From positions 17,259 through 81,258 of the forward strand of contig JBBRLS010000018.1 of the NCBI GenBank assembly GCA_038231215.1: a stretch of DNA of 64,000 bases, in the 5' to 3' direction. Of this stretch, positions 18,005 through 26,315 are shown piece after piece. The position numbers were made by a program, and so were the translations under genes. The DNA comes from Schlegelella_A sp038231215 (lineage in GTDB: Bacteria > Pseudomonadota > Gammaproteobacteria > Burkholderiales > Burkholderiaceae_C). The notes beneath the pieces are model-generated. The model made no database searches. It was not told where the DNA came from and saw nothing but the letters and a program-made list of their open reading frames with translations. Position 1 is the first letter of the stretch. Every line of letters starts with the position of its first letter.

Positions 18005-18610
18005 ATGAAGCTCGTCATCCTCGACCGCGACGGCACGATCAACGAGGATCGCGACGACTACGTGAAGTCGGCCGACGAGTGGCTGCCGGTGCCCGGCGCG
18101 CTCGAGGCGATCGCGCGGCTCAACCACGCCGGCTGGCACACCGTGATCGCGTCCAACCAGTCGGGGCTGGCGCGCGGCCGCTTCGACATGGCGGCGCTCA
18201 ACGCCATCCACGCCCGCATGAATCGCGAACTGGCCGAGGTGGGCGGGCGCATCGACGCGATCTTCTTCTGCCCGCATGGCCCCGACGACGGCTGCCGCTG
18301 CCGCAAACCCCTGCCTGGGCTGTTCGAGACGATCGGCGAGCGCTACGGCATCGACCTCGCCGAGGTGCACGCCGTCGGCGACTCGCTGCGCGACCTTCAG
18401 GCCGGCGATGCGGCCGGATGCATGACGCACTTCGTGTGCACCGGCAAAGGCGCGCGTCTCGACGAGGCCGAACTCGTCGCCGTGCAGAGCGCGGTGCCGA
18501 AGGCGCGCATCCATGCCGACCTCGCTGCCTTTGCCCATGAGCTGCTGCACGAAGAGCGGGTCGAGCGCGGCGATGCGGCGGAGCCCGACTCGGTGTTCGG
18601 CGCGCTGTGA
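18005..18610 (+). CDS. gmhB: D-glycero-beta-D-manno-heptose 1,7-bisphosphate 7-phosphatase
   Basis: GmhB removes the 7-phosphate during ADP-heptose synthesis for LPS. HAD motif I is ILDRDGTINED (residues 5-15), motif II VIASNQSG, the zinc-binding loop CPHGPDDGCRCRKP near residue 93, and motif III/IV in HAVGDSLRDLQAG. It has 201 aa. Its stop overlaps the plsC ATG. The role fits the envelope-building neighbours lnt and plsC. Confidence 0.93.
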   Translation: MKLVILDRDGTINEDRDDYVKSADEWLPVPGALEAIARLNHAGWHTVIASNQSGLARGRFDMAALNAIHARMNRELAEVGGRIDAIFFCPHGPDDGCRCRKPLPGLFETIGERYGIDLAEVHAVGDSLRDLQAGDAAGCMTHFVCTGKGARLDEAELVAVQSAVPKARIHADLAAFAHELLHEERVERGDAAEPDSVFGAL

Positions 18611-19350
18611 TGCGGAAAGCGCTCGCGGTGCTCCGCTCGGCACTGTTCTTCCTGTTCCTGTTCGTCACCATCGTGCCGTGGGCGACGGTCGCCGTCGTCT
18701 ATTCGATCTTCGTGCGCGGCACGCGCGTCTACTGGCTGTGCGCGGGCTGGCTCAAGCTCTCGATCTGGGGCGCGCGCGTCATCTGCGGCGTTCGCGCCCG
18801 TGTGCGCGGATGGGAGAACCTGCCCGATACGCCCGTCGTCCTGCTCTCCAAGCACCAGTCGGCGTGGGAGACGCTGGCCTTCCCGGCCCTCATGCCGCAC
18901 CCGCTCTGCTACGTCTTCAAGCGCGAGCTGCTCTGGATTCCGTTCTTCGGCTGGGCGATGGCGCGCATGGACCTGATCCACATCGATCGCAGCAAGCGCG
19001 CCGAGGCGTGGGCCAAGGTCGCCGAGCAGGGCCGCCGCTACATGGCGCAAGGCAACTGGGTGATCATGTTTCCCGAAGGTACGCGCACCGCCCGCGGCAG
19101 CCAGGGCAAGTACAAGAACGGCGGCACCCGCCTCGCCGTCGAGACCGGTCGGCCCGTGCTGCCGGTGGCCGTGAGCTCGGCACGCTGCTGGCCGCGCAAG
19201 AGTTTGGTGCTGCGGCCCGGTGTGGTCGACATCTCGATAGGCAAGCCCATCTCGTCCACCGGCCGCGACGCCGATTCGCTGATGCGCGAGGTCGAGGCCT
19301 GGATCGAGACCGAGATGCGCGTCATCGATCCGGAGGCGTATCGGATATGA
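18610..19350 (+). CDS. plsC: 1-acyl-sn-glycerol-3-phosphate acyltransferase
   Basis: PlsC makes phosphatidate from lysophosphatidate at the inner membrane. An N-terminal membrane helix (LRSALFFLFLFVTIVPW) precedes the acyltransferase domain. Motif I reads KHQSAWET, an HX4E form instead of the usual HX4D, seen in many beta/gamma enzymes. Motif II is VFKRELLWIPFFGW, motif III FPEGTRTA and motif IV near VLPVAVSS. It has 246 aa with ATG at 18610; a GTG one codon upstream is possible. It overlaps gmhB and the next gene. Confidence 0.93.
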   Translation: MRKALAVLRSALFFLFLFVTIVPWATVAVVYSIFVRGTRVYWLCAGWLKLSIWGARVICGVRARVRGWENLPDTPVVLLSKHQSAWETLAFPALMPHPLCYVFKRELLWIPFFGWAMARMDLIHIDRSKRAEAWAKVAEQGRRYMAQGNWVIMFPEGTRTARGSQGKYKNGGTRLAVETGRPVLPVAVSSARCWPRKSLVLRPGVVDISIGKPISSTGRDADSLMREVEAWIETEMRVIDPEAYRI

Positions 19351-20234
19351 GCCCGTCGATCGTGCGCGGCCTGCGTCGCATCGTCGACGCGCTGCAGCGC
19401 AGCCTCTTCGACGAAGTCGATCGCTCGCCCGTCATCGAGTTGCCGCCGCCCGCCGACCTGTCGCGCCACCCGCGCGCCAATCGCGAGCTGGCGCTCGACG
19501 GCCGGCGCATCGCCTTCCTGCTCAGGCGTTCGCGCCGGCGCAGCATCGGCTTCGTCGTCGGCGCAGAAGGCCTTGCCGTCAGCGCGCCCAAGTGGGTGGC
19601 GCTGCGCGAGATCGACGCCGCAGTGCGCGAAAAGAGCGGCTGGATCCTCGCCAAGCTCGCCGAGCAGCGCGAGCGCACGTCGCGGCTCGACGCGGCGCGC
19701 ATCGTCTGGGCCGATGGCGCCGAGATGAGCTATCTCGGCGACCGGATCCGCATCGCGCTCGACGCGCGGCATGGCCTGGCCGCCGGTGAGGTCGTGCTCG
19801 ACGGCGATGCCGAGTCGTCGGTCGGCGCAGATGACGCTCCGTTGCGCCGCCTGCACGTCGGACTGCCGCACAGCGCCGCGCCCGAACGGCTGCGCGACGC
19901 AGTGCAAAGCTGGCTGCAGCGCGAGGCGCGCGCCGTGTTCGAGGCGCGCTGCAAGCACTTCGCCGAGCGGCTCGGGGTGCGCGTCACGCGCCTCACGCTG
20001 TCTTCGGCGACGACGCGCTGGGGCAGCGCCAGCGCCAGCGGCGCGATCCGGCTTCACTGGCGGCTGATCCATTTTCCGATGGCGACGATCGACTACGTCG
20101 TCGCCCACGAGTTGGCGCATCTGCGCGAGATGAACCACAGCCCGAAGTTCTGGGCGGTCGTGCGCTCGGTCGTGCCCGACTACGAGGCGGCGCGCGGCCA
20201 ACTCGGCAGCGAACCGCTGGCGGCCTGGGACTGA
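19347..20234 (+). CDS. YgjP-like M48-type zinc metallopeptidase
   Basis: This 295-residue protein carries the YgjP/DUF45 domain. SSATTRWGSASASGAIRLHW is followed by the zinc motif HELAHLREMNHSPKFW (HExxH plus a third histidine) near residue 255. An N-terminal basic region and a long insert (residues 110-185) precede it. The fold is that of SprT/WLM-type proteases; substrates are unknown. The ATG at 19347 overlaps the plsC stop (ATGA), making it the last gene of the corC-lnt-glyQS-gmhB-plsC row. Confidence 0.88.
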   Translation: MSPSIVRGLRRIVDALQRSLFDEVDRSPVIELPPPADLSRHPRANRELALDGRRIAFLLRRSRRRSIGFVVGAEGLAVSAPKWVALREIDAAVREKSGWILAKLAEQRERTSRLDAARIVWADGAEMSYLGDRIRIALDARHGLAAGEVVLDGDAESSVGADDAPLRRLHVGLPHSAAPERLRDAVQSWLQREARAVFEARCKHFAERLGVRVTRLTLSSATTRWGSASASGAIRLHWRLIHFPMATIDYVVAHELAHLREMNHSPKFWAVVRSVVPDYEAARGQLGSEPLAAWD

Positions 20235-20262
20235 GCCCCAGCCCGCGGCGACCGGCGGCGCG

Positions 20263-21363
20263 CTACGGCGCGCTCAGCTCGAAGCGATAGACGCCGTCGT
20301 CGCCGATCCGCCGCGCCAGCCTGCCCTGATACCAGAGCGCGTGCACATGGGCGATCGATTCGCCCATCGCGAAGGTCATCTGATGCAGGTCGAGCGGCCG
20401 CCTGAAGATCACCGGCACCAGCTCGAAGGCGCTTTGCGGCCCTACGGCGGCGAGCGCCTCCAGCACGTCGACGAAGCGTGCCGCGTGGTGCGCCTGCAAC
20501 TGATCGATGCGCGTGTGCAGGCCCTTGAAGGGCCGGCCGTGCGAGGGCAGCACGAGCACGTCGGCAGGGATCCGGCGCATGCGCTCGATCGAGTCGAGGT
20601 ACTGGGTCAGCGAATCGGCCTCGGGCTCGATGTCGATGACGCTGACGTTGGTGGAAATGCGCGGCAGCACCATGTCGCCGCTGATCAGCACGCCTTGCGC
20701 GGCGTTGTGCAGCGCCATGTGCTCCGGCGCGTGGCCGTAGCCGACGTGGCAGACCCAGTCGCTGAGCGCCGCGCCGCTGCCCACTGCGACCGCGCCGCCG
20801 TCGAGCAGGCGCCGGTAGGCCAGCGGCAGCGCTGGGACGAGGTTCTTGTAGTAGTTGCTGCGCGCGCCGACCTTGCCCACGGCCTCCGGATCGGCCGCCA
20901 TGCCATGCTGCGCCATGAAGGCCGCCGAGAGCGGCCCGCCGAAGCCGGCGCTGGCGCTGCTCGCCAGCCGCGCGACGTTGAAGTCGGTGGCGCTGATCCA
21001 GAGGCGAACGTTCCAGCGCTCGCACAGCCAGTGCGCGCAGCCGATGTGGTCGGGATGCATGTGCGTGACGATGACGCGCAGGACAGGCAGGCCGCCGAGC
21101 TTGGTCGCAAAGATGCTCTCCCAGGCCGCGCGTGTCGCCGCGTCGTCGATGCCGCTGTCGACGATGGTCCAGCCCTGGGTGACGACGCCCTCGTCGTCGC
21201 GTTCGTCGCGCAGCAGCCAGAGGTTGATGTGGTCGAGCGCGAAGGGCAGCCCCATGCGCACCCAGAGCACGCCGGGCGCCACCTCGATGGCCGATCCGCG
21301 CTCGGGCAGCGTCTCCCCGAAGGGGTAGTCGAGCTGGCGCTCAAGGGCGTTCATCGGCGTCAT
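20263..21363 (-). CDS. MBL-fold metallo-hydrolase
   Basis: This 366-residue protein is of the beta-lactamase fold, glyoxalase-II-like. The metal motif THMHPDHIG lies near residue 95, a second histidine in VGYGHAPEHMAL, the bridging aspartate in LISGDMVLPRIS and a third histidine in VLPSHGRPFKGLH. A C-terminal winged segment (ALAAVGPQSAFELVPVIFRRPL) is typical of this subgroup. The ATG at 21363 is chosen; a GTG at 21381 would run into the operator. It is divergent from the LiuR-like gene and shares its control region, so it may act on a CoA thioester or related ester. Substrate unknown. Confidence 0.85.
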   Translation of the reverse strand: MTPMNALERQLDYPFGETLPERGSAIEVAPGVLWVRMGLPFALDHINLWLLRDERDDEGVVTQGWTIVDSGIDDAATRAAWESIFATKLGGLPVLRVIVTHMHPDHIGCAHWLCERWNVRLWISATDFNVARLASSASAGFGGPLSAAFMAQHGMAADPEAVGKVGARSNYYKNLVPALPLAYRRLLDGGAVAVGSGAALSDWVCHVGYGHAPEHMALHNAAQGVLISGDMVLPRISTNVSVIDIEPEADSLTQYLDSIERMRRIPADVLVLPSHGRPFKGLHTRIDQLQAHHAARFVDVLEALAAVGPQSAFELVPVIFRRPLDLHQMTFAMGESIAHVHALWYQGRLARRIGDDGVYRFELSAP

Positions 21364-21381
21364 TCGTTCTACACTTTCCAC

Positions 21382-21397
21382 TTTACGTAAACGTCAA
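21382..21397. promoter_or_regulatory. Candidate MerR/LiuR operator in divergent promoter
   Basis: TTTACGTAAACGTCAA lies between the divergent MBL and MerR genes. It matches 14 of 16 positions of the inner palindrome at 4485-4500. Placement suggests autoregulation of the MerR gene and control of the MBL gene. Confidence 0.7.
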
Positions 21398-21414
21398 TCG
21401 GGAGTGTATTCGCG

Positions 21415-21849
21415 ATGCCTGCCGGAGCTGCCCTGTCGCGCTCGCGACATCCCGATCGCGCCGCTGCGGCGACGGTCTTCACGATCGGCGAGCTGGCGCG
21501 CGAGTTCGGCGTCACCACCCGCGCGATCCGCTTCTACGAGGACTGCGGACTGCTCGACCCGCAGCGTGCCGGCCGCAACCGCGTCTACAGCGCACGAGAC
21601 CGCACGCGGCTCAAGCTCACGCTGCGCGGCAAGCGCCTGGGCTTGAAGCTCGCGGCAGTGAAAGAGCTGGTCGACATGTACGAATCGAAGCGCGACACCG
21701 GCCCGCAGCTGCGCCGCTTTCTCGGCGTGCTGGCGCGCCATCGCAGCCAGCTCGAGCAGCGCCTCGGCGATCTGCAGACCACGCTTGCCGAGGTGCTGGC
21801 GCAGGAGGCCGAGGCACGGCGCCTGCTCAAGGCGCGAACCGCATCGTGA
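21415..21849 (+). CDS. liuR: MerR family regulator, LiuR-like
   Basis: This is a 144-residue DNA-binding protein. The winged helix starts at about residue 21 (VFTIGELAREFGVTTRAIRFYEDCGLL), followed by the wing AGRNRVYSARDRTRLKLTLRGKRLGLKLAAVKEL and a C-terminal dimerization coiled coil (RHRSQLEQRLGDLQTTLAEVL). There are no metal-binding cysteines in the C-terminus, so it is not a metal sensor. The RDRTRLKLxLRGKRLG stretch is the form I associate with LiuR, which controls leucine/isovalerate catabolism; the exact assignment is by recognition. It leads a cluster with can, aceK, thiolase, liuC and mvaB. The start is ATG at 21415, 18 bp past the candidate operator. Confidence 0.85.
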   Translation: MPAGAALSRSRHPDRAAAATVFTIGELAREFGVTTRAIRFYEDCGLLDPQRAGRNRVYSARDRTRLKLTLRGKRLGLKLAAVKELVDMYESKRDTGPQLRRFLGVLARHRSQLEQRLGDLQTTLAEVLAQEAEARRLLKARTAS

Positions 21850-21856
21850 GCCGGTC

Positions 21857-22522
21857 ATGACGACCCATCTCGACGAGCTTTTCGACCGCAACCGTCGCTG
21901 GGCCGAGGCGACCGAGCAGCGCTCGCCCGGCTTCTTCACGCAGCTCCTCGCGCAGCAGGCGCCGCAATACCTCTGGATCGGCTGCGCCGACAGCCGCGTG
22001 CCGGCGAACGAACTGGTCGACCTGCTGCCGGGCGAGCTGTTCGTGCATCGCAACGTCGCCAACGTCGTCGCGCACGGCGACCTCAACTGCCTGAGCGTCA
22101 TCCAGTTCGCCGCCGACGTGCTGCAGGTGCGGCACATCATCGTCGTCGGTCATTCGCACTGCGGCGGCGTCATCGCCGCGCTCGAGGGCCGGCGCCTGGG
22201 CCTGGCCGACAACTGGCTGCGCTACGTGCAGGACGTGCGCGATCGGCACGCCGAGTGGCTGGAGACGGTCGACGCGGCCGCGCGGGTCGACGCGCTCGGC
22301 GAGCTCAACGTCGTCGAGCAGGCGCGCCACGTCTGCGAGACGACGGTCGTGCGCGACGCCTGGGCGCGCGGCCAGGAGCTGGTCGTGCACGGCTGGTTCT
22401 ACGGCCTGCAGAACGGCCTGCTCGAGGACCTGCGTTTCACGGTCGCCAGCCTCGAAGAGGTCGACGCCGAATATGCGCAAGCCGTTGCCGCGGTGCGCGA
22501 ACGCTACGCCGCGAAGACGTGA
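21857..22522 (+). CDS. can: Beta-class carbonic anhydrase
   Basis: The enzyme hydrates CO2 to bicarbonate, useful for biotin carboxylases such as methylcrotonyl-CoA carboxylase. Zinc ligands are visible in IGCADSRVPANEL (Cys, with the Asp-Arg dyad) and VVGHSHCGGV (His and Cys). It has 221 aa and closely resembles E. coli Can (HVCETTVVRDAWARGQELVVHGWFYGL region). The ATG at 21857 lies 7 bp after the liuR stop. Its stop overlaps the aceK GTG. Confidence 0.95.
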   Translation: MTTHLDELFDRNRRWAEATEQRSPGFFTQLLAQQAPQYLWIGCADSRVPANELVDLLPGELFVHRNVANVVAHGDLNCLSVIQFAADVLQVRHIIVVGHSHCGGVIAALEGRRLGLADNWLRYVQDVRDRHAEWLETVDAAARVDALGELNVVEQARHVCETTVVRDAWARGQELVVHGWFYGLQNGLLEDLRFTVASLEEVDAEYAQAVAAVRERYAAKT

Positions 22523-24375
22523 ACGCGCCGCCGGCCTATCCCGCCGCGCTGACCGATGCGCGTGCCTTCGCCATCGCCAAGGCGATGCTCGAGGGCTTCG
22601 ATCGCCACTATCGCCTCTTTCGCCAGGCCAGCACCGAGGCGCAGGCGCGCTTCGAAGCGGCCGACTGGCGCGGCCAGCAGCGCGCCCAGGTGCTGCGCAT
22701 CGAGTACTACGACACGCGCGTCGAAGAGGCGGCCGAGCGACTGCAAAGCGAGTTCGAGGCGGCGGCCTTGCCGATGGACGTCTGGCAGCAGGTCAAGCTG
22801 CACTACATCGGCCTGCTCATCGACCACTACCAGCCCGAGCTCGCCGAGACCTTCTTCAACTCGGTGACGACGAAGATCCTGCACCGCAGCTACTTCCACA
22901 ACGACTTCATCTTCGTCCGACCCGCCGTCTCGACCGAATACATCGAGAACAACGAGCCGGCCGCGCTGCCGACCTACCGCGCCTACTATCCGACGCGCGA
23001 TACGCTGGCCGCGACCTGGCTACGCATCGTCAACAACTTCCAGCTCCAACGCGAGTTCGAGGACCTGGAGCGCGACGTCGGCTCGGCGATGGCGGCCGTC
23101 GACGAGCAGCTCGGCGACGCGCCCTTGCGCACCAACTTCCAGATCCAGGTGCTGTCGTCGCTCTTCTTCCGCAACAAGGGCGCCTACCTCGTCGGCAAGA
23201 TCATCAACGGCTTCCATGAGACGCCGTTCGCGCTGCCGATCCTGCACGGTAAGGTGGGCGGCCTCGTGATCGACACCGCGCTGTTCGGCGAGGACGAGTT
23301 GCTACTCGTCTTCAGCTTCGCCCGCGCCTATTTCATGGTGGCGATGGAGGTGCCTTCGGCTTACGTGCAGTTCCTGCGCTCCCTGATGCCGCGCAAGCCC
23401 CGCTCCGAGATCTACAGCGCGATCGGCCTGCAGAAGCAGGGCAAGAACATCTTCTACCGCGACTTCCTGATGCACACGCGGCACTCGTCCGACATGTTCC
23501 GCATCGCCCCCGGCATCAAGGGCATGGTCATGCTGGTGTTCGACCTGCCGAGCTTTCCCTTCGTGTTCAAGGTCATCAAGGACTTCTACCCGGCGCAAAA
23601 GGAAACGACGCGCGAGAAGATCAAGGGCAAGTATCTGCTCGTCAAGCAGCACGACCGGGTCGGCCGCATGGCCGACACGCTCGAGTACAGCAACGTCGCG
23701 TTCCCGCGCGATCGCTTCGACGACGAGCTGATTGCCGAGCTGTTCCACTTCTGTCCCAGCCTGATCGAGGAAGACGGCGACACGCTGGTGATCCGCCATG
23801 TCTACATCGAGCGGCGCATGATCCCGCTCAACATCTACCTGCAGGAAGCGTCGCGCGCGCAGTGCGACCGGGCGGTGGTCGAGTACGGCAACGCCATCAA
23901 GGATCTGGTGCGCGCCAACATCTTTCCGGGCGACATGCTGTGGAAGAATTTCGGCGTGACGCGTCACGGCAAGGTCGTCTTCTACGACTACGACGAGATC
24001 GAGTACCTGACCGACTGCAACTTCCGCAAGGTGCCCGAGGCGCGCAACGAGGAAGAAGAGATGTCGGGCGAGGTCTGGTACGCGGTCGGCCCGAAGGACG
24101 TGTTTCCCGAGACCTTCGCTCCGTTCCTGCTCGGCAATCCGGCAGTGCGCGAGGTCTTCATGGCGCACCATGCGGACTTGCTCGAGCCGGAGTTCTGGCA
24201 AGGCCACAAGCAGGAAATCCTGGCCGGCTACGTGCATGATGTATTCCCCTACGAGGCGCACAAGCGCTTCGAGGTTCGCCGCGCTGCTTTGGCGCGCGTC
24301 GGCAAGCCCGTTGTCATCCTGAGCGAAGCGAAGGATCTCGCCTCGGCCGAAGATCCTTCACTGCGTTCAGGATGA
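22519..24375 (+). CDS. aceK: Isocitrate dehydrogenase kinase/phosphatase
   Basis: AceK phosphorylates and dephosphorylates isocitrate dehydrogenase, directing carbon to the glyoxylate shunt. Visible are the ATP loop IAPGIKGMVMLVFDLPSFP, the lysine in FVFKVIKD, and the kinase core DMLWKNFGVTRHGKVVFYDYDE. It has 618 aa from a GTG at 22519 that overlaps the can stop (GTGA). Residues about 598-618 are encoded by a dispersed repeat (24312-24377) and are not native: the family normally ends near ALARVGKP. Position beside liuR fits acetyl-CoA-producing catabolism. Confidence 0.95.
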   Translation: MNAPPAYPAALTDARAFAIAKAMLEGFDRHYRLFRQASTEAQARFEAADWRGQQRAQVLRIEYYDTRVEEAAERLQSEFEAAALPMDVWQQVKLHYIGLLIDHYQPELAETFFNSVTTKILHRSYFHNDFIFVRPAVSTEYIENNEPAALPTYRAYYPTRDTLAATWLRIVNNFQLQREFEDLERDVGSAMAAVDEQLGDAPLRTNFQIQVLSSLFFRNKGAYLVGKIINGFHETPFALPILHGKVGGLVIDTALFGEDELLLVFSFARAYFMVAMEVPSAYVQFLRSLMPRKPRSEIYSAIGLQKQGKNIFYRDFLMHTRHSSDMFRIAPGIKGMVMLVFDLPSFPFVFKVIKDFYPAQKETTREKIKGKYLLVKQHDRVGRMADTLEYSNVAFPRDRFDDELIAELFHFCPSLIEEDGDTLVIRHVYIERRMIPLNIYLQEASRAQCDRAVVEYGNAIKDLVRANIFPGDMLWKNFGVTRHGKVVFYDYDEIEYLTDCNFRKVPEARNEEEEMSGEVWYAVGPKDVFPETFAPFLLGNPAVREVFMAHHADLLEPEFWQGHKQEILAGYVHDVFPYEAHKRFEVRRAALARVGKPVVILSEAKDLASAEDPSLRSG

Positions 24376-24377
24376 CA
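24312..24377. repeat. Dispersed palindromic repeat (HPERSEGS-type), copy 1
   Basis: TGTCATCCTGAGCGAAGCGA and its near inverse ending in CAGGATGACA flank a short variable core. The repeat supplies the last ~20 codons and the stop of aceK. Other copies: 27915-27986, 47507-47532 (half), 51219-51287, 51774-51800 (half). Confidence 0.9.
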
Positions 24378-24439
24378 AGCACTGTCAGCTCAGGATGACG
24401 AGCACTGTCAGCTCAGGATCGCAAGCACTGTCATCGTCA
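24371..24439. repeat. 23-bp tandem array, three units
   Basis: Three units of 23 bp start at 24371, 24394 and 24417, sharing an AGCACTGTCA core after GATGAC/GATCGC. The array begins in the right arm of the HPERSEGS repeat and ends 20 bp before the thiolase ATG. Confidence 0.85.
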
Positions 24440-24458
24440 TTGAAAGAGGAGTTCCTCC

Positions 24459-25637
24459 ATGGCTGATTCCATCGTCATCGTTTCCGCCGCCCGCACGCCG
24501 ATCGGCGGCATGCTCGGCGACTTCAGCGCGCTCGCCGCGCATCAGCTGGGCTCGGTCGCCATCAAGGCAGCGGTGGAGCGCGCCGGCATCACCGGCGACG
24601 CCGTGAGCGAAGTGCTGATGGGCAACTGCCTGATGGCCGGCCAGGGCCAGGCGCCGGCACGCCAGGCGGCGCTCGGCGCCGGCCTGCCGCAGGCGGCGGG
24701 AGCAGTCACGCTCTCGAAGATGTGCGGCTCCGGCATGCGCGCCATGATGTTCGCGCACGACATGCTGAAGGCCGAGAGCGCCGAGATCGTCGTTGCCGGC
24801 GGCATGGAGAGCATGACCAATGCGCCGCACCTCACCTTCGTGCGCAAGGGCGTGCGCTACGGCACGGCGCAGCTCTACGACCACATGGCGCTCGACGGCC
24901 TCGAAGACGCCTACGAGCGCGGCCGCGCGATGGGCGTGTTCGCCGAGGAGTGCGTCGCCAAGTACAAGTTCAGCCGCGAGGCGATGGACCAGTTCGCCAT
25001 CACTTCGACGCAGCGCTCGAAGAAGGCCAACGAGGATGGCAGCTTCGACTGGGAAATGGCACCAGTGACCGTGCCGGGCAAGGGCGGCGACACGGTGATC
25101 AAGTTCGACGAGCAGCCGTTCAAGGCCAAGCTCGACAAGATCCCGGGCCTGAAGCCGGCGTTCAAGAAAGACGGCACGATCACCGCCGCCACCTCGTCGA
25201 GCATCTCCGACGGCGCTGCCGCTCTGGTGCTGATGCGCGAATCGACCGCCACGCGCCTCGGCGTCAAGCCGATCGCCCGCATCGTTGCCCACGCGGTGCA
25301 TGCGCAGGCGCCGAACTGGTTCACGACGGCACCGGTCGGCGCGATCCAGAAGGTGCTGAAGTCGTCGGGCTGGATGTCGGAAGACGTCGAGCTCTGGGAA
25401 GTGAACGAGGCCTTCGCCGCGGTCACGATGGCGGCCATGACGGAGTTCGATCTGCCCGCGCAAATCGTCAATGTGCACGGCGGCGCGGTGGCGCTCGGCC
25501 ACCCGATCGGCGCGAGCGGCGCGCGCATCGTCGTCACGCTGCTCGGCGCCTTGCGCCAGGCCGGCAAGAAAAAGGGCGTCGCGGCGCTTTGCATCGGCGG
25601 TGGCGAAGCGACGGCGATGGCGGTCGAGCTGTTCTAG
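24459..25637 (+). CDS. Acetyl-CoA C-acetyltransferase (thiolase)
   Basis: Thiolases cleave or form acetoacetyl-CoA. The nucleophile cysteine is in TLSKMCGSGMRAMM (near residue 89), the histidine in HGGAVALGHPIGASGARI and the second cysteine in ALCIGGGEATAMAVELF. It has 392 aa; AGAGGAG lies before the ATG. In this cluster it would take acetoacetate-derived acetoacetyl-CoA from the HMG-CoA lyase step to acetyl-CoA. A phaA-like role in polyhydroxybutyrate synthesis is also possible; phaB/phaC are not nearby. Confidence 0.93.
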   Translation: MADSIVIVSAARTPIGGMLGDFSALAAHQLGSVAIKAAVERAGITGDAVSEVLMGNCLMAGQGQAPARQAALGAGLPQAAGAVTLSKMCGSGMRAMMFAHDMLKAESAEIVVAGGMESMTNAPHLTFVRKGVRYGTAQLYDHMALDGLEDAYERGRAMGVFAEECVAKYKFSREAMDQFAITSTQRSKKANEDGSFDWEMAPVTVPGKGGDTVIKFDEQPFKAKLDKIPGLKPAFKKDGTITAATSSSISDGAAALVLMRESTATRLGVKPIARIVAHAVHAQAPNWFTTAPVGAIQKVLKSSGWMSEDVELWEVNEAFAAVTMAAMTEFDLPAQIVNVHGGAVALGHPIGASGARIVVTLLGALRQAGKKKGVAALCIGGGEATAMAVELF

Positions 25638-25673
25638 GGCGCGAGCCCCTCCCATAGCGACAACAGACAACAA

Positions 25674-26315
25674 GTGCTGCTCGGCACTCACTCCCTCGGC
25701 CTCTTCGCGGCGGCCGTCTTCGTCATCAACGCGACGCCCGGCGTCGACATGATGCTGACGCTGACGCGCACGCTGCGCTACGGCGTGCGCGGCGGCATGG
25801 CGGCGGCATGCGGCGTCATGGCTGGTTGCGTCGTCCATGCGCTGGCGGCGGCGCTCGGGCTCGCGGCGCTGCTCGCCGCGTCGAGCGCGGCGTTCGCCCT
25901 CGTCAAGTGGCTCGGCGCCGGCTATCTTGTGTGGCTGGCCTGGGGCATGTTGCGCAGCGCCTTCGCCGGCGGCGACGCCGCCGCAGCGCTGCCCACAGCC
26001 GAGCGCCCCGGCGTCACCGCGCTGTTTCGGCAGGGCCTTCTGACCAACATCCTCAATCCGAAGATCGCACTCTTCTTTCTCGCCCTGCTGCCGCAATTCA
26101 TCGCCGTCGACGCGCCCGACAAGACGCTCGCCTTCCTGTTTCTCGGTGCCTGGTTCGTCGTCCAGGGCGGCCTCTTCCTGTTCGGCTTCGTGCTGCTCGT
26201 CGCGCCGCTCGGACGTTGGCGCGCGAGCTCGTTCTGGAGGCGCGGCCTGAATGCGGCGGGCGCTGGCCTCTTCGTCTGGCTGGCGGCGCGCCTCGCGCTC
26301 GTCGAGCGCGCATGA
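25674..26315 (+). CDS. LysE/RhtB family exporter
   Basis: This 213-residue inner-membrane protein has six predicted helices. The family signature is in FVINATPGVDMMLTLTRTLRYGVRGG and GLLTNILNPKIALFFLALLPQF. Family members export amino acids or homoserine lactones; the substrate cannot be told. A GTG at 25674 is the best start. The stop overlaps the MaoC-like ATG (ATGA). Export of surplus branched-chain amino acids would fit the neighbours but is inference. Confidence 0.9.
   Translation: MLLGTHSLGLFAAAVFVINATPGVDMMLTLTRTLRYGVRGGMAAACGVMAGCVVHALAAALGLAALLAASSAAFALVKWLGAGYLVWLAWGMLRSAFAGGDAAAALPTAERPGVTALFRQGLLTNILNPKIALFFLALLPQFIAVDAPDKTLAFLFLGAWFVVQGGLFLFGFVLLVAPLGRWRASSFWRRGLNAAGAGLFVWLAARLALVERA

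Noticed and set aside
21415..21849. MerR protein as a metal or mercury sensor
   Set aside because: No cysteine pair in the C-terminal part, and the neighbours are acyl-CoA genes rather than metal transporters.
24371..24439. Short direct repeats as a CRISPR array
   Set aside because: The units are contiguous with no unique spacers, and there are no cas genes in the window.
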